A stretch of 64,000 nt of DNA from Mesostigma viride (lineage: Eukaryota; Streptophyta; Mesostigmatophyceae; Mesostigmatales; Mesostigmataceae), in contig RPFO01000774.1 of NCBI GenBank assembly GCA_009746045.1, positions 651,157 to 715,156 on the forward strand, given 5' to 3'. Under the pieces are notes generated by a model, which saw only the letters and a program-made list of their open reading frames with translations, was not told the DNA's origin and ran no database searches. Positions 1 through 16,492 of this stretch are shown one piece after another. The position numbers and the translations under genes were made by a program. Within the stretch, counting starts at the first letter, position 1. Every line of letters begins with the position of its first letter.

Positions 1-6
1 CGCTCC

Positions 7-294
7 ATGGACGCCACGGATATGGTGGAAAGGACCCAGCAAATGAAGGACCGTCAACCCGAATTGTACGAAGAGATGAGGAGCACCATGCGCGATTTTT
101 CCGGGCAGATAGCTCGGTTACAGGAGGAAAGGGACGAATTGCGAGCACAATACCCCGAATCCAGGGAGAAGATAGACGCGTGGTTCGAGTTCAATCGACA
201 CAACGCGGAACTGGATCGTCATAACAGGATCATGCGTATCCGATCGCAGGTTCGCACCGACAACTCGCAACCTTCGAAAAGAACGAGGAGGTAG
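7..294 (+). CDS. Small hypothetical coiled-coil protein, 95 aa
   Basis: Intronless ORF starting ATG six bases inside the window. The translation is highly charged, rich in E, R, Q and D, and predicts as a helix or coiled coil over roughly residues 1-70 (blocks such as RLQEERDEL), with a basic tail ending KRTRR. I recognise no domain or family. It faces another small intronless ORF (506-721) across about 210 bp of GC-rich DNA. The pair looks unlike the intron-rich genes in the rest of the window. A gene start upstream of the window, or a C-terminal exon of a larger gene, cannot be excluded. A viral or otherwise foreign origin is only a guess from compactness. Confidence 0.45.
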   Translation: MDATDMVERTQQMKDRQPELYEEMRSTMRDFSGQIARLQEERDELRAQYPESREKIDAWFEFNRHNAELDRHNRIMRIRSQVRTDNSQPSKRTRR

Positions 295-357
295 AACTAA
301 AACGCGCCTCGTGGACCGGGAAAGCGCGTGACACGTGGCAGGAGACGCTGCGCCCCC

Positions 358-826
358 CACCGCTCCGCGGCCCGGCCCTGCGCCCCCGGCCCTGCGCCCC
401 CGGGCGACTTCCCCCCGGGCATAGCTAGGACCGCGGACCGTAATCGATCGGATCGGATCGGATCGGATCGGTTGGCGCGGCGCGCGGCGTATTGGGTCGG
501 GTCTACTAACGCTTCTTCACGACCTTGGAATCAAACAATCTGTCGACATCTCTCCTGTACTTGTCCGATAGTTTTGTAAGCGCTCTCGTGTAGGCCACGT
601 TGTTGGTGTACCGTTTCACGGCCTCCGTCTCCCTGTATATGCCCCGGATCAGGCGGTTGAATGACGAGGAGAGGTTGCGTATCTCTCGCTCGCGGCCTGC
701 GGAGGTGGATTTGGTGGGCATTGTGTTTCTGATAAGATCACGGGAGATTATTTTCTCGGCGCGGCGCTTGGAGTATCCACCAACCCCCACCGCTCCGCGG
801 CCCGGCCCTGCGCCCCCGGCCCTGCG
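358..826. repeat. GC-rich direct repeat pair flanking ORF 506-721
   Basis: A block of about 40 bp beginning ACCGCTCCGCGGCCCGGCCC occurs at about 358-397 and again at 788-826, followed by further degenerate GGCCCTGCG units to about 880. A short GATCG run (five or six units) lies at 444-470. Seen directly; no function is assigned. Confidence 0.7.
506..721 (-). CDS. Small hypothetical basic protein, 71 aa
   Basis: Minus-strand ORF; the most natural start is the ATG at 721-719, giving a basic 71-residue protein that begins MPTKSTSAGR and ends VVKKR. A longer in-frame extension upstream runs into the low-complexity 9-bp array and is not credible. The middle is amphipathic (FNRLIRGIYRETEAVKRY) and suggests a small helical nucleic-acid-binding or structural protein, but I do not recognise it. 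Convergent with ORF 7-294. The same GC-rich block (near ACCGCTCCGCGGCCCGGCCC) lies at 358-397 and again at 788-826, on both sides of this ORF. Confidence 0.45.
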   Translation of the reverse strand: MPTKSTSAGREREIRNLSSSFNRLIRGIYRETEAVKRYTNNVAYTRALTKLSDKYRRDVDRLFDSKVVKKR

Positions 827-882
827 GCCCGGCCCTGCGCCCCCGGCCCTGCGGCCCCGGCCCTGCGCCCCGGCCCGGCGGC

Positions 883-1180
883 CCCCGATAGCCCCGATAG
901 CCCAATAGCCCCAATAGCCCCAATAGCCCCGATAGCCCCGATAGCCCAATAGCCCCAATAACCCCAATAACCCCAATAACCCCAATAACCCCAATAACCC
1001 CAATAGCCCCGATAGCCCCGATAGCCCCAATAGCCCCAATAACCCCAATAACCCCAATAACCCCAATAGCCCCAATAGCCCCAATAGCCCCAATAACCCC
1101 AATAACCCCAATAGCCCCAATAGCCCCAATCACCCCAATAGCCCAATAACCCCAATAGCCCCAATAGCCCCAATAGCCCC
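883..1180. repeat. 9-bp minisatellite CCCCAATAR / CCCCGATAG
   Basis: About 33 tandem copies of a 9-mer with three main variants: CCCCAATAG, CCCCAATAA and CCCCGATAG. The G strand reads like a telomere-type repeat (GGGGTTATT), with runs of four G every nine bases, and should be able to form G-quadruplexes. Long open frames through it on the minus strand are repeat artefacts. Confidence 0.9.
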
Positions 1181-1269
1181 GCCCGCCACCCGCCAACCGC
1201 CACCCCCAGAAAAAACACGCTTATAAGGGGAAAAAAACGATAGATTACCATCGCCTGCGGGCGGAGGGA

Positions 1270-1660
1270 TCGCGTGGAGTGGCTACCCTTGACTGGGAAG
1301 ATGACAGAAACGCGGACCCGAGGCTCGCAGCTCACGGGGCGGACAGGCGTGGAGTCGCTACCCTTCACTGGGAAGATGACCGAGAAACGCGGGTTCGAAC
1401 CACCACACCTTTTGATTTTTTTGTTTCTTTCCTCCCACCGAGTATAAGGGCCCTTTTGCCCCCACGCCCCCCACGGCCCCCACCACCCACACGGCCCCCC
1501 ACGGCACCCACGCGGGCCGACAGAGGGCCGACAACACACGCGGCCCACGGGAGGGAATGGGGGCACACGCGCCCAGAGGGCCGAATGGGGGCACACGCGC
1601 CCCGAGGAGGGGAATGGGGGCACACGCGCCCCGAGGAGGGGAATGGGGTCACCCTCGTGA
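1270..1660. repeat. Degenerate duplications, CA/CG-rich
   Basis: A unit of about 75 bp with core CTACCCTTGACTGGGAAGAT occurs at about 1275 and again, slightly diverged, at about 1351. Three or four copies of a roughly 31-bp unit around GAATGGGGGCACACGCGCCC follow at 1553-1645. No convincing gene is seen between 722 and 1667. Confidence 0.6.
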
Positions 1661-1667
1661 AACGTAG

Positions 1668-2174
1668 AATTAATTAATTAGACTCGTGCTCCCGTTGGGG
1701 AGTCACGGAGCATTAACCCCGATGGATGGATGGATGGGTGCAAACATTCCTACCGGTCTAATCTATCTACATTGGCTACATACTACATCTATCTAACAGC
1801 ATTCTAGCTACAACATCTATCTAGGCAGCCGCACGTTGCCCTAGGGGGAGCTATCTGGCGTGCCTCCCGCGGGATTGCACACGCGGGCGCTTCCCCACTG
1901 GGGGGGGCTCGTTGTCCTCTATGACCTGGGCCCACTTGGCCTTGTCCATCATCTTCTTCCAAATCACGGAGAGGCCTAGGCCCCCCATGTCCTCTACTAG
2001 AGCTCTGTTCTTTGAAGGTGCGGGCCTTGCGGCGTCTAACATCACTGGGCCCAGCCCACGTCAGGAGGTGCCGGCCAGGCTGGGCTGGTCGCAGTCCTGC
2101 GGGGGGGCCACGTGAGGTGTCTACCTGGTTGGTGCGAGCTAGGTGCCCTACTAGCTGCAGGCGGCGTTGCTTAA
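1668..2174 (-). mobile_element. LINE copy A, 3' UTR portion
   Basis: The left boundary is a TTAATTAATTA tail (about 1668-1680), followed by the stem-loop region CTCCCGTTGGGGAGTCACGG. This is the 3' end of a minus-strand non-LTR element, and the same end bounds LINE B at about 34,400. The sequence then follows LINE B up to the TTAA at 2171-2174, where a DNA element (2175-3892) interrupts it. The LINE resumes at 3893. The end of the RT ORF and the 3' UTR lie here, but the reading frame is broken. Confidence 0.8.
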
Positions 2175-3892
2175 CTCGTCGTCTGTCCCAACTCAGTCCT
2201 CACAGGAGGACTGAGTTGACAATTTTCAACCGCGTGTAGCGACTAGGTGGGGGGTCCATCCCAAATGTTTTGATGTGGATCTGGGGTGTACTAGATATCA
2301 TTTTGTTGGCAAAAATACTGCATATGTGAAAACTTGACCCGAACACCTGAAAATTACACGGACGTTGGGCGCCCCTCGCGAATTTGCATTTTTCGGGATA
2401 AGAACGAGTGGGAAAAATTCAATCAAATCCTGGTGCATGAAGAAAAAATATAGGCATGTAAACAACATAGTTCTTGAAGCGTGGCAAAAAACTGGGCTCC
2501 ATTTGGCCACTGCAACTGCCTGAAACAATTAAAAAACTCTCAGTCCTCAGGAGAGGAATGGGGCTTTTGCTAACTTTGCTAGCATGTAAGTGCGGTCATA
2601 CTACATCACCGTGGCCACCAACCATCCCAATCAACTCATTTCCCTTCAAGCATTACAGGACAACACACTTGCATCATCATACTTCAGGTATATCATACCT
2701 TATCATGTAGTGAGAGCCTATGCATGCATGTAGGGAATGGGCTTGGATACCTACCAACAAAGGGTTATGTTATAAGTGTCAACCACCAATATAATGGGTA
2801 GGTTAAGCATATTTCCATTGTTTCAAACAACAATAGATATGGCTATAACTGTTTTGCCTTGCCATGATGTGGCCAACATAGTTGCTGGCACATGATGGCA
2901 GTGGTTTGTCACCAAGACTTTTCACTCACCCGTAAAAGCTTGAATGCACCCTTGACGCAGCCCGTGGCCACACAATCATGCAGTATGAACGTAGCAAAAG
3001 AATAACTAACATCTATGAAGGTGTTTAAACCTGCACAGCTCCTAAAACCCTGCACAACTACACTGGGTTAAGGCAAATGCCTGCTAACATCATCTGAAAA
3101 GGGGGTTTTAGAGAGGGGCAGGCAACGGTCAAGAAAGAGCATCAAGACTTGAACCTGACAACGCCTCGCAAGCTTAAACTCATGTACGAACATCAAGGAA
3201 CGAAGAGGCAACGATTATCCGGCTTTACCTGGCACGGCTGGCGTTACCTTGGCCCAGGCGGTGCCCGCAAAAGTGGCACTTTGCGGCACATAGACCATGA
3301 CGTGACAGAATGGTCGAGATCATCAAATCTATACTGTCACTCAATATATTCTAATACAATTCATGTTAAAATGTAGAAAGAAACCTATCAGCCATTGAAA
3401 TTGCGCCGGAAAGCAAGCGCAGTAATCAATTCCGTCGACCTGCCTTATCGCAGTTTTTTCCAGCAAGAACAGTGCCGACACCGGGTAAATCGCATCCCCG
3501 CGAGCTAAAAATTGATTTATATCATCTTTAGGGCATGTTAAATCTATTTACTGAGTTTGGACGGCTAACTCGTCCGCAAACGTAAACTGCATGCATGGGC
3601 GCGAGCCGCCATGGCTAGGTCGTGCATTTCCGGAACTCGCGTTTCACGTGGAAAAGTACCCTTACCACCTGTACTTTGACCGTACAGTTAGCCGCGCATA
3701 CCAAATCCAAAAAAATCCCAAAAATATGTCCAAGAAAGATCTTTTCACGTAGTATTTGAATAAATTTTGAGAGAATTTTTTTGTCAAACATTCTGACCGG
3801 GGCGAATTTTCTACGAAACCCAAAAACTCGGTCCTCTAGAGAGGACTGAGTTCAACTCAGTCCTCCGTAGAGGACCAGGGACAGACGACGAG
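2175..3892. mobile_element. Non-autonomous DNA transposon, TTAA target duplication
   Basis: A 1718-bp insertion in LINE copy A. Terminal inverted repeats are CTCGTCGTCTGTCCC (2175-2189) and its exact complement (3878-3892). TTAA flanks both ends (2171-2174 and 3893-3896). LINE B at about 34,880 has the empty site with a single TTAA. Just inside each end lie hairpins built from ACTCAGTCCTC and its complement: one at the left (about 2191-2218) and two back to back at the right, joined by TTCAA. TTAA duplication is characteristic of piggyBac-like transposases, but the ends do not show the usual piggyBac CCC start. No ORF inside looks like a transposase. Confidence 0.85.
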
Positions 3893-5757
3893 TTAATGGT
3901 GCTGGTGATATATAGGGCATGCCCTGGTACAGGTCCTCATTGCGGACATGAGCAGCATATCCTACTCTGAAAATGGAACGCAGCATGCTGGTGACCGCGC
4001 CGTCCAGCTTGCGGGCCAGGTCGGCGGTGAGGGTCCACGTCTCGGCGCCATAGTGACGTGAGAACAGGAAGGACGAGGACCTTGAACAGGTCCTGTTTCT
4101 CGATCTTGCCCAGGGGCTTGCGCCACAGGGCCCGGTACTGGCGTAAAGCGTGCCAGGCGAGGGAGATGCGATGGTCCACATCAACCTCGCAGCTAGGGAG
4201 CAGGCTGCCCAGCAGCTTAACGCGGTCCCGATACAGGACTCGAGAGCCGTCTAGGAGATAGAGGGGCGGCGCTGAGTTGGTGAGCCCAACCGCCAGGGCC
4301 TCTGTCTTCTTGCTGACCTCAAGCCCCACTGCACGGGCCTCGAGAGCCAGGCAGTCAAGCCATGTCTGCACGTGCTCAGTGTCCTCGAAGAGGGTGGTGT
4401 CGTCTGCGTAAATGATGTCTGCTAGCCGAATCTCCGTGTCCGCACCGCCATGCCAGAATTTGTTAGCAACCTGCACTCCTGGTTCCCTGCCCACGATGCG
4501 GGCAAATCGCTTGCGCGCCTGAATCATTACGTATTCGACAACAATAATGAACAGGTAGGGCGACAGCACGCAGCCCTGCCACACACCCTTCTGTAAAGGG
4601 CATGGGGTCCCGTAAGAAGTGCGCACCGAAGTGGTGGACCCTTCATACAGGTTGCGGATGACAGCAATCAGGGGGCGGGGGATCCGGAACAACTCGAGGA
4701 TGTCCCAAAGCGCAGGCCAGAAAACCGAATCGAAGGCTTTGATGAAGTCCACCAGCACAAGGTGCAAAGGGGACTCACCAGGCTGAAGGCGTTGCAGTTA
4801 ATCCTCCACCAGTCGGCGAGTAGCGAAGAGCGCCTGTACTGTGTTGCGACCTGCATGAACGGAAGCCGTGCTGAGTCTCGCTGAGGTGACCGTCCAGGGC
4901 CGTGCGCAGGCGGTTCAGGATGAGCCGCATAAGAAGCTTGAGGGGGGCACTTTGAATGCTCACCCGTCTGTAGTTGCCGGGGTCGGCAGGCGACCCCTTG
5001 TTCTTGTACAGCATCGTGCGAAAACTGTGTTGCCAGGCCGCTGGAGGTGGTTGCGACGACAGCAGAAGGCGGTTGCAGATGTCCCGGAAGAGCAGCATAA
5101 CATCTGTGTCCTCGAATTCGGCTGCAAGTTTTACAACTGCGGCCGGAATCTCGTCAGAGCCGGTGGCTGCGTCATAACGCAGGCGCTGGACCGCCTCCGT
5201 GACCTCGCGAGAGGTGAAAGGAGGCATGTCAGACGGGTCGCCAAGTGGGCCGACCAGCGGGGGGACTAGGTAGTCCGCCGCTGACCTAGGCGGGGCAGGG
5301 GGCCCAGCGGGGCCGGCCAGGGCGGCCGGGCGGGCGGCGGCGGCTGGGAGCAGGGGTGGGGGCGGCGCAGCTGTCCCCACGACCTCGGCCGTGGCCGTGG
5401 CCCAGGTACGAAGCCGCTTGGCTGGGGCGCCGGGGACGTCGTGGCGGTGGGGCCGGCCGAGGCCGTCCGGGTGCCCGAGGCGCTTGTACCAGAACCAGGC
5501 CCCCTTGCCGTCGTGCTTCTGCTGGCAGCTGCGCAGGTCCTTGACCATCTGCTGAGCATCTGCCTTCTCAGCCTGCTCGTAGGCGGCCCTCAGAGCTGCT
5601 TGCAGCCCAGGTTTGGCGATCGGATCTCTGTTGCGGCGGAGCATCTGCCTGGCGGCGACCACTGTCGGTGCGTGACGGTGGACAGCAAGCTGCCGGCGCG
5701 GAGGCAAGGTGGGAAGGGTGCGGGCCGCCAGGCGATACTTGGCTGCGACACCATGTA
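3893..5757 (-). pseudogene. LINE copy A reverse transcriptase, broken
   Basis: Minus-strand non-LTR retrotransposon ORF. It keeps the RT fingers (KNKGSPADPGNYR, about 5000), motif A (LVDFIKAFDSV), motif B (QGCVLSPYLF), motif C (YADD) and the thumb/C-terminal region with an LTS...DLARKLDG-like block. Compared with LINE B it carries several small lesions: about three extra bases near 4799 that create a TAA stop, four extra near 4855 (GCAT), four near 4053 (GTGA), and others. The ORF is therefore in at least three pieces. No endonuclease domain is present; the copy begins in the linker before RT. Its 5' end joins a plus-strand LINE 3' end at about 5757. Confidence 0.85.
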
Positions 5758-6032
5758 CAGCCATGCTACGTCCTGGCTATGACCAGATTCCTTGCCCACG
5801 TTCCCTTGTTATGCCATGCTCACATGGGTCATATTGCACCCACAGATTGCCGGATCGTTAGCGTGTCCGTTTAGCTAGCGCGCCCGAATGCAGCTTTGGC
5901 ATGCCTTAGGCATGAAGGAGACTGGGGGTCTCTGCCCTTTCTCCTGTTGTGCACACACAGGGATTAAAAGCACTTCGGTGCTCCGTGACTCCCCAACGGG
6001 AGCACGAGTTTAATTAATTAATTAATTATTGC
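5758..6032 (+). mobile_element. LINE 3' end (ORF1-only type), plus strand
   Basis: A 3' UTR of about 275 bp, closely matching 50,820-51,090 of the ORF1-only element. It ends with GCTCCGTGACTCCCCAACGG, then GAGCACGAG and a (TTAA)n tail. It starts exactly where the minus-strand LINE A 5' end stops, so the composite 1668-6032 has a retroelement 3' tail at both outer ends. Confidence 0.85.
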
Positions 6033-6117
6033 TGCCATTCATCGACTGTATGAGGGCTCGCAGGCAGTAGTGCGGACTGCGGAAGGCACCATCCCACCAT
6101 TCCCCGGCCCTTCACCA

Positions 6118-6945
6118 CGGTCGGCCTGGCCTGGGCTAGGCTTCGTTCGCTCAAAACCTACTGGCACTCGAAGGGCCTGGGCGAGCACCGCAAGGGCATG
6201 CTCTTCAAGGTCCTCATCCTCACGGTGCTTACGTATGGTGCCGAGGCATGGTCACTCACGGACACACTAGCTGGCCGCCAAGCTAGACGGCACGGTTTAC
6301 AGGATGCTTCGACAGGTCCTGAATGTAGGGTTCTCCAAGCGCCCGTCATTAGAGTCTTTGTATCAGGGTATGCCTCGCATTTCGGACGAGATTAATTAGG
6401 CAGCGTAGGATAGCATTTGTGGGACATCTTACTCGCACCAGTCAGGTAGATGCCGCCCTAGCTTGGTCTGGCCGGCCCCCAGCGGCTTGGCCAACTGGTC
6501 AGGGCGGCACATCCTGACCTGGCCTGGCCCCAAGGACATTCCTAGAAAGCTGAGTAAACCTGCCATGAACTACATCCAGATGTTGCTGGCCGACCTAGTG
6601 GTCTCATGCAGCGTTACAGTACTTTCAATTAGCTCTGGCACCTTGTGGCCATCAGCTTGCGCCTTAGCGGACGTCTTGAGCCCACCTTACCTTTACAAGT
6701 AGCATAAGCTATGCGTCAGCCTATCTATGGTATTGCACTGGTTGTATTGCACCCACAGTGTTGCGCCCCGGCACCATGCTGTGGAGAGAGCGCTCTGTGG
6801 CCTGCCCACTTGCGGCAGTGAGAGAAGCTAGGGTGCCCTCCCTCCTTCTCGCTGTGTATAGAGGGTTGAAGGTTCCTTTACTCTGTATTGGCACCCACGT
6901 GACGCAGCCACGTGCTTATTAATTAATTAATTAACGGAAAACGCA
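6118..6945 (+). pseudogene. LINE RT C-terminal fragment with 3' end
   Basis: Plus-strand 5'-truncated element. The region 6198-6260 encodes LFKVLILTVLTYGAEAW, the conserved block after the RT thumb; a block like PAMNYIQMLLADLVV follows near 6565. Stops and frameshifts break the frame. The 3' end is a second type: GTGACGCAGCCACGTG hairpin, then a TTAATTAATTAATTAA tail at about 6920-6940. The RT part is closely related to 19,140-19,600. Confidence 0.8.
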
Positions 6946-7979
6946 TTGCGTGCGTCCTTAGAAGCCCAGTCAAGGTGCGAAAATATGGCCATTGAACTTG
7001 CATTGCAGACTTAATTGCCAGATTTTTGGCCTGCGCTGGTTGTCTCATTAATAAGAGCAACACCCGGACATATGGAGGCACCTGCGCATGGGGACCTGCC
7101 CGACCTGCTAGTGCTCAGCAGCGGGGCATTAAAAGCGACAAACATGGCGGCTGTGAGCACACTACAACTGAGGCAGCTGGGATAGCATTTACTGGAAATT
7201 CGATTGAGCTTGTTCCAGTATCTGGCCAGGACGCAAATGCCAGCATCGATGTCCAATCTCTGTCACAATTCTATGCTGTTAAAGCGAATGCTCTCGGCCA
7301 AGAGGGACCAGACATGCCGAAATTGCTGTGGTCTGCAATAAGGAAGCTTTCCTGGGCCCGATAGTGCTCGATATTCGGACAGTGATAACGTGCGAGCATG
7401 AGAACAGAGCGTCGCGACCACACAGGCGTAAGTTGAAATTCACATCATTTTCCTGCAGCGCGCGCATTCGGCGATGCCGACTGGCAGCCGTCAGGCGGGA
7501 TGCATCATGCATAGTCATGCATGGCGAGCTTCACATCATGTTCATCTTCAATAATTATTGTCAGTCTGTCTCAGCTTACAGTAGTACCAGTGACCTAACT
7601 AATGAATACCCGAGCTAATGGGGAAGCTCGGGTGTTCTGTGTGGTACAATTTGTAGTTACAATATGTACAGTAGAGGTTTTAACTTTTAAGTTGGACTCC
7701 AGGGATCAGAACTCGATTATTGACGCCTCAAGATTCGTTGGAAAAACCTTTCCGTCTGATACTGGGACACCTGAAGCATGAAATAAGGGTGCAGCGCCGT
7801 AATTGCGCAGTACCGGGGGTGGCGGCAAGCTTGCGGGGGTGACGATGAATCATCGATGTACTGGTCATCGAGCATCCATGGCTGTCCGAGCCTTGCCAGG
7901 CCAAGCCAGGCGTTGTATAGTTTTGAGCGGTTGATGAGGAAAAACTAGTTGCGCGGTTTTCTAGCCATATTTTTCAACC
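6946..7979. other. Intergenic / upstream region of ATP synthase gamma
   Basis: No convincing coding sequence. A short LINE scrap (about 7018-7047) matches 58,133-58,160. A perfect 9-bp stem (ACCCGAGCT / AGCTCGGGT, 7608-7616 and 7625-7633) with an 8-nt loop is present. Promoter and 5' UTR of the gene starting at 7980 must lie here, but no diagnostic element is visible. Confidence 0.4.
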
Positions 7980-13654
<5,675 letters not shown>

Positions 13655-14045
13655 GGGGGGGCTGTGTTGAGGGTAGTGGGTTGGACGTGGTGGGAGCATT
13701 ACAGGCTCATCGTGTGGCAGTCATGCTGCATGCAGCAAGGTCGGTGTTAATGGGTGCGCTCCATCAGGTGCCAACATTGTTTTCTGTTACCCTGCCCATT
13801 ATGGGTTGTGATGTTTTGTGCGGGCAATGAAGGATTGGATACGGTGTGGCCTGAAAGTGGCTAGGTGAGCAAGCGTCTTTTTTAAAAAAATTGCAGGAAG
13901 TTGATCTAGTGACTGTGAACTGGCGGCATGCCCGCATTTTTTTGGTGGCAAGTACGGTTCTTGCCGCTTATCACTTGCGTGGTCGTCTCCAAGTTTACAA
14001 CTAAAGGGACCATCTTCTAGGCTTTAACATATGTTTTGCTATGTC
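13655..14045. other. Region after ATP synthase gamma
   Basis: Presumed 3' UTR and intergenic DNA. No poly(A) signal of a recognisable consensus and no further exon stands out. Confidence 0.3.
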
Positions 14046-14218
14046 GAAGCTTTATTGCACTTACAGTTGCGCCCGCACCATGATGCAGAGAGATCAGTCT
14101 GTGGCCTGCCCACTTAATGCAGTGAGAGAAGCTAGGGTGCCCTCCCTCATAGGGTTTGAAAGTTCCTTTATTGGTACCCATGTGACGCAGTTTGGGTGAT
14201 AATTAATTAATTAATTAA
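14046..14218 (+). mobile_element. Solo LINE 3' end
   Basis: About 170 bp matching 6740-6945 (blocks GCCCGCACCATGATGCAGAG, GAGAGAAGCTAGGGTGCCCT), ending in a (TTAA)n tail. Severely 5'-truncated, with no coding part. The hairpin before the tail is degraded (GTGACGCAGTTTGGG). Confidence 0.85.
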
Positions 14219-14414
14219 TAATCAAAGCCAGTGAAGGTAGTATGGCAGAGGTTACGCACTGACACTGCTAGTGTTGTTGGAAAGGTGGTTTGTTGGCTGT
14301 CCTGCAATGTGCTGTTGAGACCGATGGTATGCTCGACATCTTGCCATCAGGCACACATATGCCTTGGCCTAATACTTATCAACTTTGTTTAGGTGATATC
14401 CTAAAGAAGGTGGG

Positions 14415-14464
<50 letters not shown>

Positions 14465-15285
14465 TGTTCGGATATGAGGGGGAGGGTCTTATTGTGCGGG
14501 TGACAGAGCTTTGGTGATGACCACTAATTCGGTATTGCTTGGCTTTACCACATGCCATCTCTTGCATACGCAGGCGTCTGCATTGGAGGATCAATCGTAA
14601 GCAATTTCCAGATGAAGTCAGGAGGATGCAGAAGGCCGGGCTCTTTCGCAGGAACTTCGTGCAGCAATTGGAATTTGCACAGGCACTTGATCATTTCTTG
14701 GTACGCCGTGGGTGGATGCACAACGTGGAGTAGCTGCTTTACCACTTCTTTTATTGAGAGTATAGTTCAAGGCATGCACCTGTGCCTCTTCACAGGTCTC
14801 CTATGCTGTTGTGACCATTGCACTGACTTACCTTTGAAGCCTCAGTTTCCTTTGGAGTCTGTTCAATATATAAGGAACATGCCCATCTCACCTCCGTCAT
14901 CTATTGAATTCTCAATGAATATCTAAGTAATATACAAAGCTACAAGTGGATTTTTCTTGCCATTTCAATGGTCTTTCCTAAGTAAGACCATGGATGCATG
15001 GGTTGCCCTTACCTGCTACGTACGGTCCAGTGCATGATTTGGCACCAAGAGCGTGTGCATGCACCGTCGTGTATGCATGGCGATTGTTCAATGTGGTTTG
15101 ATCTTCATTGTTGGTGGTTTTTCACTACCTGACATTGTGTGGCTTGTGCACAACCTGAACTTGACGGTAGTGTTAGTGATATCGGCGTTAACATTGATAT
15201 CGGCATTAAAACCTTGAGGAACGGCGTTAATTAATTAATTAATTAATTCATTAATTAGTCGGGGTAAAATTGGCTCTTTTTTAGC
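14219..15285. other. Non-coding stretch with (CA)n
   Basis: Contains a (CA)n microsatellite at 14,415-14,462 and a (TTAA)n-rich patch at about 15,228-15,258 that could be another decayed retroelement tail. No credible gene seen; the short ORFs around 14,540-14,920 have no recognisable features. Confidence 0.4.
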
Positions 15286-15289
15286 AAAT

Positions 15290-15890
15290 TTAGCAAATTA
15301 GCGGAAGGCGGGGGCCGAGATTAATTAAGAGGTACCTTGAAATTAAATAAGACGCATACCTCTATCGAGATATATGTTTGGAGGCGAGTTTCTATTGGCG
15401 TTAATTTGTACTATTGTACGACAACTGTCAAGGGTGACGGCATGTACTGAAATCGCGGATACTTTCTAGATCGATTGCGCATTCGACGGTTAAAAGGCAG
15501 AGCTGCGGTTGAAAGTACTGTACGTGGGGGGGGACGGTGTTACAACGGGGGGGGGGGGCGCATTTATGGGGGGGGGGGGACGGTGTTACAACGGGCGGAC
15601 GGTGTTACAACGGGGGGACGGTGTTACAACGGGGGGGCGAGATTAATTAAGAGGTAAGTTACCTTGAAATTAAATAAGACGCACGCCTCTATCGAGATAT
15701 ATGTATGGAGGCGAGTTTCTATTGGCGCCGGTAAATTTGTAGTATTGTACGAAAACTGTCAAGGGTGACGGAAAGTACTGAAATCGCGGAAGTGTCGCGG
15801 GGACGTTTCTACTTTCTAGATCGATTGCGCATTCGACGGTTGAGAGGCAGAGGTGCGGTCGACTGGCAGTACTGTACGACGGTGTTGGAC
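15290..15890 (+). repeat. Tandem duplication of about 330 bp
   Basis: The block starting GATTAATTAAGAGGTA with core ACCTTGAAATTAAATAAGAC occurs at about 15,318 and again, slightly diverged, at about 15,643. Each copy carries the sequences CTCTATCGAGATATATGT and CTAGATCGATTGCGCATTCG. Between them lie several GGGGACGGTGTTACAACGGG units (15,525-15,635) with long G runs. Confidence 0.85.
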
Positions 15891-16221
15891 GAAATTTCCG
15901 GTTAGCGATGCGGTATAAAGCTTTGCATGTCACGTTGTCGGATCTTAGCCCTTGCGTCGCGCTATGCTGCACATGGCGAACTTATTCTCCGCCGTCAGAT
16001 TGCACCGTCGATGAGCGTCGATGCTCGTCGATGAACCCAACGCAAGCCATGTGACGGAAAGAAGTAAAAATTGGTGCGGCGGCCTCTAAGCCTGAGTTTG
16101 GTAAAGTACGGAACTTGTAGCCCGGCGACTCCGCGTCGAGCAGTCCGCAGGTAGTCCGCCGGCGTTAATTTGTTAATTTTGTTAATTTGTAAACTGGGGA
16201 CAACCTAGTCAGTAAAAAAAA

Positions 16222-16330
16222 AATTAATTAATTAGTTAATTAATTAATTATCAACATCACTCCGTTGGGAGTCAATGTAGCACATATCCCTGAGAAGGGG
16301 CATATGGCTTTTAGTTCATGTACACATATC
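16222..16330 (-). mobile_element. Solo LINE 3' end, minus strand
   Basis: (TTAA)n tail on the left, then ATCAACATCACTCCGTTGGG and about 70 bp matching the complement of 18,140-18,215. It is the third 3' UTR type in the window (stem ACTCCCAACGGAGT), truncated to about 100 bp. Confidence 0.85.
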
Positions 16331-16492
16331 CTACACGAACAAGTCTCGCGTGCAGACACGTGTGTAGTACTCCTACACACAGATCTCGAGTGATTTATCT
16401 AGTACCAAATCCGAAAGGCTTGCATCACTCCCCGGACAGGAGAACTTTTGCGGATGACTGTAGGTGTAAGTTGGCGATGCCATGGTAACCGG

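Noticed and set aside
506-1623. Long minus-strand ORFs with GLLGLLG or YWGYWG repeats
   Set aside because: Artefacts of the 9-bp array; only the last 71 codons of one frame look real.
2171-3896. True piggyBac element
   Set aside because: TTAA duplication fits, but the ends lack the usual piggyBac start and no transposase is present, so the superfamily is left open.
7608-7633. Rho-independent terminator
   Set aside because: A hairpin is present, but the gene context is eukaryotic and no U-run follows.
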